Assembly (NCBI RefSeq): GCF_010748935.1
Contig: NZ_CP048796.1
Coordinates: forward strand, 2,173,001 to 2,237,000
Source of the DNA: Providencia vermicola
Lineage (GTDB): Bacteria > Pseudomonadota > Gammaproteobacteria > Enterobacterales > Enterobacteriaceae
Reading direction: 5' to 3'
Length of the DNA: 64,000 nt
Positions 49,745 to 59,134 of the stretch are shown here, in pieces. Each line of letters starts with the position of its first letter. Positions within the stretch are counted from its first letter, which is position 1. A model generated the notes under the pieces. That model searched no databases. It was given only the letters and a program-made list of their open reading frames with translations, and was not told the DNA's origin. Both the position numbers and the translations under genes were made by a program.

Positions 49745-50353
49745 TTATAACGATGGTGTGATTGAGCAAGTTGGTGTTGAAAGAGCCCATGCCACGGTTT
49801 TTTCCAGTAAAATGGCACCTTCAGTGGTTAAAATAGATTCCGGATGAAATTGAAAACCACAAACACGGTCATGATCATTACGTACAGCCATCACCATGCC
49901 ATTCGACTGTGCACAAATTGTTAATTTTTCAGGGATTTGACTACCCACTAATGAATGATAGCGAGCGACAGGAATTGGATTATCAAGTCCGCTAAACATC
50001 GCCTGTTGGTCATGTGTTGCCATAGACGATTTACCATGCAGAATTTCCCCAGCGGCAGAAACATGGCCACCATAAGCTTCGATAATCGCTTGATGACCTA
50101 AACAGATACCAATAATAGGTAACTTACCGATAACCTGTTGTAGAACGTCAGGCATACAGCCCGCATCACTGGGTTTACCCGGACCGGGAGAGAGCACGAG
50201 TAATGGCGATTCCATCTTATTGAGAACGGATAAAATATGTTCTGAACTCACCGTGTTACGATAAATAACGACTTGATGACCACCAGAGCGGAGTTGATCG
50301 ACAAGGTTGTAAGTAAAAGAATCAACATTATCGAGTAATAGTATGTTAGCCAT
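49745..50353 (-). CDS. trpG: Anthranilate synthase glutamine amidotransferase subunit TrpG
   Basis: Class I glutaminase that supplies ammonia to TrpE. The nucleophile is C84 in GICLGHQAI, with His and Glu in [10 protein letters not shown]. The N-terminus [20 protein letters not shown] is typical. The length is 202 aa. The ATG overlaps the trpE stop by one base (TAATG), giving equimolar translation of the two subunits. Confidence 0.97.
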   Translation of the reverse strand: MANILLLDNVDSFTYNLVDQLRSGGHQVVIYRNTVSSEHILSVLNKMESPLLVLSPGPGKPSDAGCMPDVLQQVIGKLPIIGICLGHQAIIEAYGGHVSAAGEILHGKSSMATHDQQAMFSGLDNPIPVARYHSLVGSQIPEKLTICAQSNGMVMAVRNDHDRVCGFQFHPESILTTEGAILLEKTVAWALSTPTCSITPSL

Positions 50354-51927
50354 TAGAACAACTCCTCTGCTTGGTGGGCTTGGGCAATCGCGCGAATAAC
50401 AGCACGAGCTTTATTACGTGTTTCATCAGCTTCACTTTGTGGTGATGAATCAAGTACTACACCACCTCCGGCTTGTACGGTAGCAATACCATTTTCGACA
50501 TAAGCAGAACGGATGACGATGCAAGTATCAAAATCGCCTTTACCGGTAAAGTAACCAACCGCGCCACCATAAGAACCGCGGCGCTCTTGCTCATATTCCG
50601 CGATTAATTGCATCGCTCTGACTTTAGGCGCCCCCGTCAGTGTGCCCATGTTCATACACGCTTGATAAGCATGAAAGATATCGAGGTCATCACGTAGCGT
50701 ACCGACAACTTGCGAAACAAGGTGCATGACGTATGAGTAACGATCCACTTTGGTTAAATTCGCCACATAACGGCTACCTGGGGTACAGATACGCGCGAGG
50801 TCATTACGTGCTAAGTCCACGAGCATAAAATGTTCGGCTAATTCTTTATGATCAGTTCGCATTGACAGTTCAATACGACTATCAAGGTCTAAATCAATCT
50901 TACCTGAAGCATCGCGACCGCGAGGACGCGTGCCAGCGATGGGGTAGATTTCGACCTTACGGCTACTCGCATTGTATTTCAGCGCACTTTCGGGTGAGGC
51001 TCCGAATAGCGAAAAATCATTGTCTTGCATAAAAAACATATAAGGACTCGGGTTCTGTGCTTTCAGTTTTTGATATGCGATTAATGGGTAAGGGCAAGGC
51101 ATTGAAAATTTACGTGATGGTACAACTTGAAATATATCACCACGATAAATCGCTTCTTTCATCGCATTGACCACAGCACCGTATTGCTCATCACTTTTAT
51201 TGGTTTTTACGCTGAATTTTTCCGCCTCACCTAATGGTAGAGGGGATAAAAATGGACGGCATGCGGCAATGATTTGGTTATGTCGTTGCGTCACCGTTTG
51301 AATATGTTCATCAACAGTTGAAAAAAGACAACTTTTTAGGCGAGCAGCCTGATTTTGATGGTCGATCACTAAATAGTGTTCAGCGACAAAGAAGCAGTAA
51401 TCTGGGCAACGATTGATATTTTTCACTTCTGGCAGTGATTCAAAACTGGCGATCAAGTCATAAGCAAATAGCCCACCGACAAATAAATTGTCACTTTGGT
51501 GTGAATTAGCCTGTGCCAGTGTTGGTAGCAAACGTAATACATCTAAGCATGATGGGCTTTTTAAACGACTGTCTTCATCGAGATCACTGCTAGGCTGCTT
51601 AAAGGAGACGGTCAAATGTTGGGCGGATAATTCACAATGTTGTGCTTTATCTGCTAAGTGTGTTGCGAGCACAGGGAGTAATTGGCAGCCATTATCGGTG
51701 AGTGCGTCGATTTCTACACGTTGACCAAACGCTCGAATGCGTAGAGCACTGTCAACAATCAGCAAGCTTTGTAAGTTTGCTTTACTATTGATTTCGGCCG
51801 ATTCTAATAGCATCGTCGCCGGTGTATCCTGACACAGATGATGAAATAGCAATGTAGGGTCTTGCTGGTAGTTAATTGGGCTATCCAGAAAACTAAAATG
51901 TGGTAATGTTGTGTTTTGGTTATTCAT
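50353..51927 (-). CDS. trpE: Anthranilate synthase component I TrpE
   Basis: Makes anthranilate from chorismate, the first committed step to tryptophan. The N-terminal feedback-inhibition motif LLLES is at [10 protein letters not shown]. The C-terminal chorismate-binding domain has [29 protein letters not shown] and [10 protein letters not shown]. The start at 51927 ([11 protein letters not shown], 524 aa) lies downstream of the attenuator; the ORF is open further upstream only through leader sequence. First structural gene of the operon. Confidence 0.97.
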   Translation of the reverse strand: MNNQNTTLPHFSFLDSPINYQQDPTLLFHHLCQDTPATMLLESAEINSKANLQSLLIVDSALRIRAFGQRVEIDALTDNGCQLLPVLATHLADKAQHCELSAQHLTVSFKQPSSDLDEDSRLKSPSCLDVLRLLPTLAQANSHQSDNLFVGGLFAYDLIASFESLPEVKNINRCPDYCFFVAEHYLVIDHQNQAARLKSCLFSTVDEHIQTVTQRHNQIIAACRPFLSPLPLGEAEKFSVKTNKSDEQYGAVVNAMKEAIYRGDIFQVVPSRKFSMPCPYPLIAYQKLKAQNPSPYMFFMQDNDFSLFGASPESALKYNASSRKVEIYPIAGTRPRGRDASGKIDLDLDSRIELSMRTDHKELAEHFMLVDLARNDLARICTPGSRYVANLTKVDRYSYVMHLVSQVVGTLRDDLDIFHAYQACMNMGTLTGAPKVRAMQLIAEYEQERRGSYGGAVGYFTGKGDFDTCIVIRSAYVENGIATVQAGGGVVLDSSPQSEADETRNKARAVIRAIAQAHQAEELF

Positions 51928-51954
51928 TTTATTGCCTTTTATATTGTTTTTAGA

Positions 51955-51986
51955 CATAAAAAAACCCGCTGATAAAGGCGGGTTTG
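51955..51986 (-). terminator. trp attenuator
   Basis: AAACCCGC (51962-51969) pairs with GCGGGTTT (51978-51985). On the minus strand TTTTTTT follows. It lies 20 bp after the trpL stop and 28 bp before trpE, the expected place for the leader terminator. Confidence 0.9.
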
Positions 51987-52005
51987 GCACTAAGGCATAT
52001 CAAAT

Positions 52006-52077
52006 TTATGCGTGTGCGACTTCCGCCCAATTTGGGAAGTTACGCCACCAACGATTTGATAAATTAATGATAGCCAT
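52006..52077 (-). CDS. trpL: trp operon leader peptide TrpL
   Basis: A 23-codon ORF on the minus strand, MAIINLSNRWWRNFPNWAEV and three further residues, with a tandem Trp pair at codons 10-11 and a third Trp at 17. This is the classic sensor of charged tRNA-Trp: stalling at the Trp codons lets an antiterminator form instead of the attenuator. CAGAGAGGC lies just upstream for ribosome binding. It sits between the trp promoter and trpE. Confidence 0.92.
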   Translation of the reverse strand: MAIINLSNRWWRNFPNWAEVAHA

Positions 52078-52127
52078 AAGTGCCTCTCTGGATAATCAAA
52101 CTAATATCGGCTAGCAAGCCGTCCTGT

Positions 52128-52161
52128 GTACTAGTAAACTGGATCGCATTGATTGTGTCAA
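52128..52161 (-). promoter_or_regulatory. trp promoter with overlapping TrpR operator
   Basis: On the minus strand TTGACA (complement of 52156-52161), a 17-nt spacer, and TTTACT (complement of 52133-52138). Over the -10 box lies GTACTAGTAAACTGG (52128-52142), which closely matches the trp operator core GTACTAGTTAACTAG. This is the same arrangement as in E. coli. Confidence 0.85.
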
Positions 52162-52224
52162 GCTGTTTATTATTTATATTTAGGAAAAATATCCAGAAAT
52201 TGGAAAAAAGGAGAAAAACACCTT

Positions 52225-53097
52225 ATGTCACAATTTTCGAGTCCATTAATTACTCGGTATGATTTACATTGCCATACGAATGCCTCCGATGGTGATTTAT
52301 CCCCAAGTGACGTGATTGAGCGTGCGATTGATATGGGAATTGATGTGCTGTCCATCACCGATCACGATACATGTGAAGGGGTTATTGAGGCGCGTGAATA
52401 CCTTGAACAAACACAACGGCCTCTAACACTCATTAATGGCGTTGAAATTTCAACGCTATGGGAAAATATTGAGATTCATATTGTTGGGTTAAATTTTTCA
52501 CCTACTGCGCCGTCAATGGTTCAATTATTAAAGCAACAGTCTCAGCTACGTTTAGAACGCGGGATCGAAATGGGTCGGCGTTTACAAAAAGCGGGCATAC
52601 CGGACGCATGGGAAAATGCATTGCAAATTGCAACAGGTGGGCAGGTGACCAGAGCGCATTTTGCACAGTATTTAGTGAAAATAGGCAAAGAAAAAAATAT
52701 TAATAATGTCTTTAAACGCTATTTATCAAAAGGGAAGATAGGGTATGTTCCGGCCAAATGGTGCAGTATTGATGATGCAGTGAATGCCATTCATCAATCA
52801 GGAGGCGTTGCAGTACTCGCTCATCCATCGAAATATCAACTATCCAATAAATGGATCAAACGGTTAGTTGCCTATTTTAAGCAGTCTCAAGGGGATGCGA
52901 TGGAAGTATCTCATTGCCAACAACCCGCAAACGAGAAGCAATATTTAGCGGAATTGGCTCTATTAAATGATTTAAAAACCTCTGTGGGATCAGATTTTCA
53001 TCGCCCTTGTTCATGGATAGAGTTAGGTCGTAACCTTTGGTTGCCGGATGACCAACAGGCTGTTTGGACCCTATGGAATGAGGTGAAAACAGCATAA
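52225..53097 (+). CDS. rnm: RNase AM / PHP-domain phosphoesterase Rnm (YciV)
   Basis: A PHP-family metal-dependent 5'-3' exonuclease that matures the 5' ends of rRNAs and degrades oligonucleotides and 3',5'-bisphosphates. Metal-binding motifs are DLHCHTNASDGDLSP, ITDHDTCEG, LAHPSKY and GSDFHRP. I chose the ATG at 52225 (MSQFSSPLITRYDLHCH, 290 aa), with AAGGAGA 10 nt upstream. The open frame reaches back to 52153, through the trp promoter region. It is divergent from the trp operon, as in E. coli. Confidence 0.94.
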   Translation: MSQFSSPLITRYDLHCHTNASDGDLSPSDVIERAIDMGIDVLSITDHDTCEGVIEAREYLEQTQRPLTLINGVEISTLWENIEIHIVGLNFSPTAPSMVQLLKQQSQLRLERGIEMGRRLQKAGIPDAWENALQIATGGQVTRAHFAQYLVKIGKEKNINNVFKRYLSKGKIGYVPAKWCSIDDAVNAIHQSGGVAVLAHPSKYQLSNKWIKRLVAYFKQSQGDAMEVSHCQQPANEKQYLAELALLNDLKTSVGSDFHRPCSWIELGRNLWLPDDQQAVWTLWNEVKTA

Positions 53098-53403
53098 ACC
53101 GTTGATGTATAATAAATACGGTGTAAAATATACGCATTATACTTAAGTGGATTCAGGTTAAGTTGCTTATTTTCTATCGCGATAGAGAGAAAAATTTAAT
53201 GGTGGAGAGGTGACGTTATTTGGCGCTTCTGGGTCATTGAATTGGCACACGATAAGCAAGTTAACTTGTTAAAAACTAACCTAATCATTCAGTGAACATA
53301 TCATGACAGGTGTGTGCACTAGGGTAAATAATTAATAAAAGATAGTACCATTTTAAGGTTTTTTACCGGATGATGCTGTCAATACTAAAGATCAGAGGTC
53401 TGT
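53098..53403. other. Intergenic region rnm-yciO with two perfect palindromes
   Basis: 306 bp without a gene. It contains the 12-bp palindromes CTATCGCGATAG (53174-53185) and CAAGTTAACTTG (53257-53268), 72 bp apart. I know no regulator for either. The yciO Shine-Dalgarno is at the right end. Confidence 0.45.
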
Positions 53404-54024
53404 ATGAGTCAGTTTTTTTATATCCATCCGGATAATCCACAAGCACGGCTAATTGCGCAAAGTGTTGAAATTATAAATAAAGGTGGTGTGATTGTTTATC
53501 CGACGGATTCTGGTTATGCGATAGGTTGTCGTTTAGAGGAAAAAGATGCGCTGCAACGCATTTGCCGTATACGCCAACTGGATGCAAATCATAACTTCAC
53601 CTTAATGTGTCGTGATCTTTCTGAACTCTCCAATTACGCCCATGTTGATAATACGGCATTTCGTTTAATCAAAAACAATACACCGGGTAATTACACGTTT
53701 ATTCTTCGTGGCACAAAAGAGGTTCCGCGCCGTTTGATGAATGAAAAGCGTAAAACAATTGGGTTAAGAGTGCCATCAAACCCAATTGCTCGTGATTTGC
53801 TTGAAGCCGTTGGTGAACCATTAATGTCAACCAGCCTGATAATGCCAGGAGATGATTTTACGCAATCCGATCCTGAAGAAATCCGTGACGTACTGGGTAA
53901 ACAGGTCGATTTAGTTATCCATGGAGGCTATATTGGCCAGAAACCAACGACGGTCATTGATTTAACTGACGATAGCCCAGTTGTTGTCCGTGTTGGCACC
54001 GGTGACCCATCTCCGTTCGAATAA
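53404..54024 (+). CDS. yciO: YciO, Sua5/YrdC/YciO family protein
   Basis: Related to the threonylcarbamoyl-AMP synthases TsaC and Sua5, although YciO itself has only weak activity of this type and its role is unclear. The fold is marked by GGVIVYPTDSGYAIGCRLEE, the KRKTIGLRVPSN strand and the final VVVRVGTGDPSPF. It has 206 aa and no Sua5 C-terminal domain. It is followed by rluB; yciQ, which lies nearby in E. coli, is missing. Confidence 0.94.
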   Translation: MSQFFYIHPDNPQARLIAQSVEIINKGGVIVYPTDSGYAIGCRLEEKDALQRICRIRQLDANHNFTLMCRDLSELSNYAHVDNTAFRLIKNNTPGNYTFILRGTKEVPRRLMNEKRKTIGLRVPSNPIARDLLEAVGEPLMSTSLIMPGDDFTQSDPEEIRDVLGKQVDLVIHGGYIGQKPTTVIDLTDDSPVVVRVGTGDPSPFE

Positions 54025-54065
54025 CGTTAAGTTCGATATATGGATTAATAATAGGGGATCTCCAT

Positions 54066-54090
54066 AAACCTGTGTATAATGCGCAGGTTT
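54066..54090 (+). terminator. Small hairpin between yciO and rluB, overlapping a TATAAT box
   Basis: AAACCTG (54066-54072) pairs with CAGGTTT (54084-54090), and TTCC follows. Within the loop is TATAAT (54075-54080), so the region may instead be, or also be, the rluB promoter. Confidence 0.4.
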
Positions 54091-54166
54091 TCCAATTCGT
54101 TATTTTTTGTCATCATTATTGACGAAAAATTATCTGACGCCTGTGAAGGCGACATTTGAGGGTTAT

Positions 54167-55084
54167 ATGAGCGCCAAACCGCAAAAAACTGAAAAGTTAC
54201 AAAAAATTCTTGCCCGTTCAGGGCATGGCTCCCGCCGTGAAATCGAATCCTTTTTAAAAGAAGGGCGCATCAGTGTCGATGGTAAAATGGCCACGTTAGG
54301 TGATCGCATTGAAGTTAAATCATCGACAAAAATTAGATTAGATGGGCGTATTTTAGCGATAAAAGAAGCTGAAAAAGAGATCTGCCGTGTAATGGCTTAC
54401 TATAAACCTGAAGGGGAGTTGTGTACTCGTCATGACCCTGAAGGTCGCCCGACAGTCTTTACCCGTTTACCAAAACTTGTTGGTGCACGCTGGATTGCTG
54501 TTGGACGTCTTGATGTTAATACAAGTGGATTATTACTGTTTACGACTGACGGTGAGCTGGCAAACCGTTTGATGCATCCAAGTCGTGAAGTCGAACGTGA
54601 ATATGCTGTGCGTGTATTTGGTGAAATTACCGATGCGAAAATACGTCAGCTAACTCAAGGTGTTCAACTTGAGGATGGTCCCGCAGCATTTAAAACAGTT
54701 TCATACCGAGGTGGTGAAGGTATGAACCAATGGTATAACGTTACTTTAACGGAAGGACGTAACCGTGAAGTGCGTCGCTTATGGGAAGCCGTTGGTGTAC
54801 AAGTTAGCCGCCTGATCCGTGTAAGATATGGTGATATTGACCTACCAAAAGGCTTACCACGTGGTGGTTGGACAGAACTGGGACTGGAACAAACCAACTA
54901 CTTAAGAGAGCTGGTGGAACTGGAGCCAGAAACGGAAACGAAAGTGGCGGTTGAACGTGACCAACGACGTATTAAAGCGAATCAAATCCGTCGTGCAGTT
55001 AAACGTCATTCACAAGTCGCTTCAAGACCGGCCTCTAAACGCCAATCATCTAGACCGACAGCGAAGCGCCGTACACGTATCTAA
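54167..55084 (+). CDS. rluB: 23S rRNA pseudouridine(2605) synthase RluB
   Basis: Modifies U2605 of 23S rRNA. An N-terminal S4 RNA-binding domain ([20 protein letters not shown]) precedes the RsuA-type catalytic domain with the catalytic Asp in [15 protein letters not shown]. It has a basic tail ([18 protein letters not shown]). I chose the ATG at 54167 (305 aa), with GAGGG 5-9 nt upstream; the TTG at 54107 adds unmatched residues. A small stem CGCC/GGCG lies in the leader just before the Shine-Dalgarno. Confidence 0.95.
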   Translation: MSAKPQKTEKLQKILARSGHGSRREIESFLKEGRISVDGKMATLGDRIEVKSSTKIRLDGRILAIKEAEKEICRVMAYYKPEGELCTRHDPEGRPTVFTRLPKLVGARWIAVGRLDVNTSGLLLFTTDGELANRLMHPSREVEREYAVRVFGEITDAKIRQLTQGVQLEDGPAAFKTVSYRGGEGMNQWYNVTLTEGRNREVRRLWEAVGVQVSRLIRVRYGDIDLPKGLPRGGWTELGLEQTNYLRELVELEPETETKVAVERDQRRIKANQIRRAVKRHSQVASRPASKRQSSRPTAKRRTRI

Positions 55085-55109
55085 CGATATTTGGATTTAT
55101 TATTTCTTT

Positions 55110-55145
55110 AAAAAAGGTTATAGAGTTTTCTATAACCTTTTTTAT
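55110..55145 (+). terminator. Terminator after rluB
   Basis: AAAAAGGTTATAGA (55111-55124) pairs with TCTATAACCTTTTT (55129-55142). The stem is long and has a T-rich end. Confidence 0.93.
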
Positions 55146-55255
55146 TAATTCTAGTAATGTATTTGTCACAAAATGATAAAAACGTATTTGAGAATACCCG
55201 GTGTTTACGGTACTTTCATTAACTGTAAGGATAGAATAAAAGGTTATTGTCTTCT

Positions 55256-56164
55256 ATGATTGGTTTTCGATTAATCAAGACGTTGCTAGTCGTTAGTTTA
55301 GGCTTCAGTATTAGCGCTTGTGATGATCCCAAAACGATAACATCTGAAAGTGGGCGTTTTTATTTCACAAACGATTCATCAGAAAGTTTGATATTTTTTA
55401 TCGATTACCAGCCGATCGTTATTCCACATCAAGGGGTGGGCAGTATTCTATTACGGCCAGGGCCGCATTTGATGACGACAATGTCAGGCAAGGCTGTACA
55501 ATTTATTGTGTACCCAGGCAATAAAGGCGGCATTCTCAATCCCAATAAGCAAATTTATTATACATACAGTTTTGTTCATGGCACTGAAGGTATTCCTTCT
55601 ATTCATCATTTAAAGAAACAATCCTTAGTCGTGAATGGTTATCTGCTAAATGGTAGAATCAATAGTAGTAATGATTATATTATTGATAATAATGTGTTTA
55701 ATTGTGATTTTCACGTTGGGGAAGCGGTGCCTGAAGAGATAAACAGCTCGACAACAGTCAGCCAAGTGAAAACGAAATGTTTGACGCATAAAGAATTAGT
55801 AGACTTAATTCATCAAGAGGATGGATTGATATCACAGCTTATTGTGAAAAAAATGGTGAATCACGCCAATCAATCAGTGACAGTTCATTTTGATTACCCT
55901 CTCACTCAACCCGATTTCTCAGATGAGGCCTTGCAGCTGCATGCTCAAGAGGTGGTTAATCTGATCGATAGCTTCCGGCGTTCACTCGATCCGCAAAGAA
56001 AGCAATTTTATTACAATCAATATCATAATAAAATTTCGCATATGGCGATCATTTATAGCCAAATGGGGAGCGATAGAAGTTCATTACAAGAAAAACGCAA
56101 ATATGCTGAATTTATGCAGCAAACACGCGCGATATTTGGTGCTGGTACGTTGATGTATCACTAA
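55256..56164 (+). CDS. Uncharacterised lipoprotein
   Basis: A 302-residue protein I do not recognise. A signal peptide (FRLIKTLLVVSLGFSIS) ends in the lipobox SAC, and the cysteine is followed by Asp-Asp, which in E. coli keeps lipoproteins in the inner membrane. After this come a beta-rich segment (SGRFYFTNDSSESLIFFIDY) and an alpha-helical C-terminus from about residue 180. The start at 55256 is preferred for the signal peptide, but its Shine-Dalgarno (AAGG) is 12 nt away; TTG 55247 is an alternative. It sits between rluB and btuR, a position without such a gene in E. coli, and has its own spacer on both sides. Confidence 0.75.
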   Translation: MIGFRLIKTLLVVSLGFSISACDDPKTITSESGRFYFTNDSSESLIFFIDYQPIVIPHQGVGSILLRPGPHLMTTMSGKAVQFIVYPGNKGGILNPNKQIYYTYSFVHGTEGIPSIHHLKKQSLVVNGYLLNGRINSSNDYIIDNNVFNCDFHVGEAVPEEINSSTTVSQVKTKCLTHKELVDLIHQEDGLISQLIVKKMVNHANQSVTVHFDYPLTQPDFSDEALQLHAQEVVNLIDSFRRSLDPQRKQFYYNQYHNKISHMAIIYSQMGSDRSSLQEKRKYAEFMQQTRAIFGAGTLMYH

Positions 56165-56207
56165 GTTGCCGATACGCGAGTGAGCCTACCGGCAGTTGAA
56201 AAGAGAG

Positions 56208-56798
56208 TTACCAATCTATCCCTTTTTGGGCTTTTATACCGGCATCAAATGCATGTTTGACAGGGCGCATTTCTGTCACAGTATCGGCTAAATTGAGTAA
56301 ATCACGATGACAGCCTCGTCCCGTAATAATCACTGATTGATTTTCAGGCCGATGAGTGAGGGCATGTATCACGTCTTCTAGCGGCAGATAATTGTAGCTA
56401 ATCATATAAGTGATTTCATCAAGCACAACCAAATCGATTAATGGGTCGGTCAGTAACTGTTGTGCATGATGCCATGTATCAAGGCAGGCAAGGGTATCGG
56501 CTTCACGATCTTGGGTCTCCCATGTAAAACCTGTGGACATGACATGAAAAGCGACACCATGAGGTTGCAATAATTCACGTTCACCGTTATCCCAGCTGCC
56601 TTTGATAAATTGCACTACCGCCGCTTTTTGGCCATGACCTACCGCTCGGCAAACTGTACCAAATGCCGCGGTTGTTTTGCCTTTACCGTTCCCTGTAAAA
56701 ACAAGCAAAATGCCTCGCTCTAATTGAGCGGCTTCAATTCGAGCATCGACTTTTTCTTTTAGACGTTGTTGGCGTTCTTCATGTCGACTTTGAGACAT
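56208..56798 (-). CDS. btuR: Cob(I)yrinic acid a,c-diamide adenosyltransferase BtuR
   Basis: Transfers the adenosyl group of ATP to corrinoids, making coenzyme B12 from imported cobalamin. The P-loop is TGNGKGKTTAAFG; VVQFIKGSW and ITGRGCHRDL are further signatures, and the C-terminus KHAFDAGIKAQKGIDW is nearly that of E. coli BtuR. The start at 56798 (196 aa) equals the E. coli length; the ORF extends into yciK upstream but that part is not conserved. It begins 4 bp after yciK ends. Confidence 0.95.
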   Translation of the reverse strand: MSQSRHEERQQRLKEKVDARIEAAQLERGILLVFTGNGKGKTTAAFGTVCRAVGHGQKAAVVQFIKGSWDNGERELLQPHGVAFHVMSTGFTWETQDREADTLACLDTWHHAQQLLTDPLIDLVVLDEITYMISYNYLPLEDVIHALTHRPENQSVIITGRGCHRDLLNLADTVTEMRPVKHAFDAGIKAQKGIDW

Positions 56799-56802
56799 AA
56801 AA

Positions 56803-57567
56803 TCACTCCGTTGCCTTGACTTGTTGAGCCGGTTGAGCATCAAAACTAATGCCAGTTTTACGTAAGCTATCATTACTCATCAAGAATAGATAGATTGGCA
56901 TGATATCAGCGGGGGCTTTGATGGTCATTGGATCTTCATCTGGCGCAGCGCTAGCACGCATACTGGTTCGTGTACGTCCTGGATTAATGCAATTCACACG
57001 TAAGCCAGTATTTTTATACTCCTCAGAGAGAATCTGCATTAGGCCTTCAGTCGCAAATTTAGAAACAGAGTAAGCTCCCCAGTCTGCGCGGCCTTTTTTA
57101 CCTACGCTGGAACTGGTGAAAACAAGGGATGCGTTTGGCGCTTTCAATAATAGAGGAAGCAAAACTTGAGTTAACATAAATGAAGCATTAACGTTGACCT
57201 GCATAACATCATGCCATAAGTCAGCGGGCTGCTCGATGATTGGTGCTACAACACCCAATAGCCCAGCGTTATGTAACACGCCATCAAGATAAGGGTGCTT
57301 TTTAGCAATTTCATCGGCTAACTCAACATACTGTTCATAAGGGGCTGTTAATAGGTCTAATACATAGATATCAGCCGCTTTGCCAGTGAGTTTTTCGATT
57401 TCTTGGCTAACGCTTTCAAGTTTATGTTTTGTTCTACCTACAAGGATTAAAGAGGCACCGAAGCGGGCATAGGTTAATGCGGCTTCACGGCCAATACCAT
57501 CACCGGCCCCAGTAACTAAAAGGGTTTTACGACTTAGCAGGTCATGTTTGGGTTGATAGTGGAGCAT
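56803..57567 (-). CDS. yciK: Short-chain dehydrogenase/reductase YciK
   Basis: An NADP-type short-chain dehydrogenase of unknown substrate. The cofactor motif is TGAGDGIGREAALTYAR, the NAG motif is LHNAGLLG, and the catalytic Ser and YxxxK lie in SSSVGKKGRADWGAYSVSK. It has 254 aa. It directly precedes btuR on the same strand with a 4-bp gap, so the two form an operon, as in E. coli. It is divergent from sohB. Confidence 0.94.
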   Translation of the reverse strand: MLHYQPKHDLLSRKTLLVTGAGDGIGREAALTYARFGASLILVGRTKHKLESVSQEIEKLTGKAADIYVLDLLTAPYEQYVELADEIAKKHPYLDGVLHNAGLLGVVAPIIEQPADLWHDVMQVNVNASFMLTQVLLPLLLKAPNASLVFTSSSVGKKGRADWGAYSVSKFATEGLMQILSEEYKNTGLRVNCINPGRTRTSMRASAAPDEDPMTIKAPADIMPIYLFLMSNDSLRKTGISFDAQPAQQVKATE

Positions 57568-57746
57568 AGTATTTTTCCTATCCTATTTGTTAACAGTTAC
57601 GATATCATCTCATTGATTGATGCTATTGGCTAATGTAGCGTAGAGATTTAAGTGAAATTACGATAAAAAGCAGAGTTATTTTACTGGTTGTTTAAGAGCA
57701 ATCATGAGACTATTTTTATCAAGATAAACATGAGAAGGATGATTTT

Positions 57747-58793
57747 GTGGAGTATTTCTCTCTGTATGGACTATTTTTGGCAAAAGTTGTCACGATAGTC
57801 GTTGCGATTATCGCACTAGCCGTTTTTGTTTTTGGTGTTGGAATGCGTCGCCAAGGTGGTAGAGGTGAGCTAAAACTTACTGATTTAGGTGAGAATTATC
57901 GTGAGCGCCAACGCCAAATGCAGCAAGTTAAAATGAATGCATCTGAGCATAAAGTTTGGATGAAAGCATTTAAGAAACAACAAAAGGTGCAGGAAAAAAA
58001 TGAAAAAGCAGGGGCTAAAATAGGTCAAACGACAGTTAAAAAGCCTTGTTTATATGTTTTAGACTTTAAAGGCAGTATGGATGCGCGAGAAGTGAATTCT
58101 TTAAGAGAAGAAGTCAGTGCTATTCTGGCTGTGGCAGAAGCTCATGATGAAGTTTTATTACGTCTTGAAAGCCCTGGTGGGATGGTGCATGGCTATGGTT
58201 TGGCTGCATCGCAACTTTCGCGCATTAAAGAAAAAAATATTCCGTTAACGATAGCTGTCGATAAAGTTGCGGCAAGCGGTGGCTATATGATGGCCTGTAT
58301 CGCGAATAAAATTGTTGCGGCTCCCTTTGCTATCCTAGGATCAATAGGCGTGGTTGCTCAAGTACCTAATATCCACCGTTTGTTAAAAAAACATGATGTT
58401 GATGTTGAGTTACATACAGCGGGTGAATACAAACGTACGTTAACTATGTTAGGTGAGAATACCGAACAAGGGCGTAAGAAGTTTGTTGAAAACCTTAATG
58501 AAACTCATGAGTTATTTAAGCAGTTTGTTCATCAAAACCGCCCATCATTGGATATCGATGCGGTTGCGACTGGCGAATACTGGTATGGTAGTCAAGCACT
58601 TGAGAAAGGGTTGATTGATCAAATTGGTGTCAGTGATGATATTATTATTTCTGCGGTAGAAACCAAAGAAATAATCAGTGTTCGTTATACTCAAAGTAAA
58701 AAAATGTTAGAAAGGTTTACGGGGAGTGTTTCTGAAAATGTCGATAAGTTGTTATTACGCTGGTGGCAGCGTGGTCAGAAACCATTTATGTAA
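57747..58793 (+). CDS. sohB: Inner-membrane peptidase SohB
   Basis: A membrane-anchored serine protease of the S49 family, found as a multicopy suppressor of htrA mutants. An N-terminal helix (FLAKVVTIVVAIIALAVFVF) precedes a basic linker and one peptidase domain. The catalytic dyad is S177 in VAASGGYMMA and K229 in GEYKRTLTML. The start is a GTG at 57747 with GAAGGA upstream. It has 348 aa and a conserved C-terminus LLLRWWQRGQKPFM. Confidence 0.96.
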   Translation: MEYFSLYGLFLAKVVTIVVAIIALAVFVFGVGMRRQGGRGELKLTDLGENYRERQRQMQQVKMNASEHKVWMKAFKKQQKVQEKNEKAGAKIGQTTVKKPCLYVLDFKGSMDAREVNSLREEVSAILAVAEAHDEVLLRLESPGGMVHGYGLAASQLSRIKEKNIPLTIAVDKVAASGGYMMACIANKIVAAPFAILGSIGVVAQVPNIHRLLKKHDVDVELHTAGEYKRTLTMLGENTEQGRKKFVENLNETHELFKQFVHQNRPSLDIDAVATGEYWYGSQALEKGLIDQIGVSDDIIISAVETKEIISVRYTQSKKMLERFTGSVSENVDKLLLRWWQRGQKPFM

Positions 58794-58844
58794 TTAAATT
58801 GAGATTAAGTTTTCTCGCAAAAAATACATTTCATAACTATTATT

Positions 58845-58874
58845 AATTACCGGCTAAAAGCCGGTAATTTTTTG
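58845..58874 (+). terminator. Terminator after sohB
   Basis: AATTACCGGC (58845-58854) and GCCGGTAATT (58860-58869), followed by TTTTG. It lies between convergent sohB and yciN. Confidence 0.9.
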
Positions 58875-58885
58875 CTTAGGCATTA

Positions 58886-59134
58886 TTACTTAAGGCGATA
58901 CTGTTCAGACAGTATATGTGATAGATGTTTATACATATTGAAAGCCGCGGCACTTTTGGTTGTTGGAATACCATTGGCATCGAGAAAAGATTCACCTTTA
59001 AAGACTAAAGTGTCACGGTGTTGCTCGACGGTATGAACGAACATCCCATGAATGAAGTCATCATGCTTCCTTATGATCTCATTGGCTTTTTCTAGAAGTT
59101 CATTTTGTGTTATAGATTGAATATTGTTATCCAT
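58886..59134 (-). CDS. yciN: YciN family protein (DUF2498)
   Basis: An 82-residue protein of unknown function. The signature NELLEKANEIIRKHDDFIHGM and FKGESFLDANGIPTTKSAAAFN-like region match E. coli YciN. It is soluble, with no signal peptide. It lies between sohB and topA on the opposite strand, exactly as in E. coli. The 290 bp to topA hold both divergent promoters. Confidence 0.93.
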   Translation of the reverse strand: MDNNIQSITQNELLEKANEIIRKHDDFIHGMFVHTVEQHRDTLVFKGESFLDANGIPTTKSAAAFNMYKHLSHILSEQYRLK

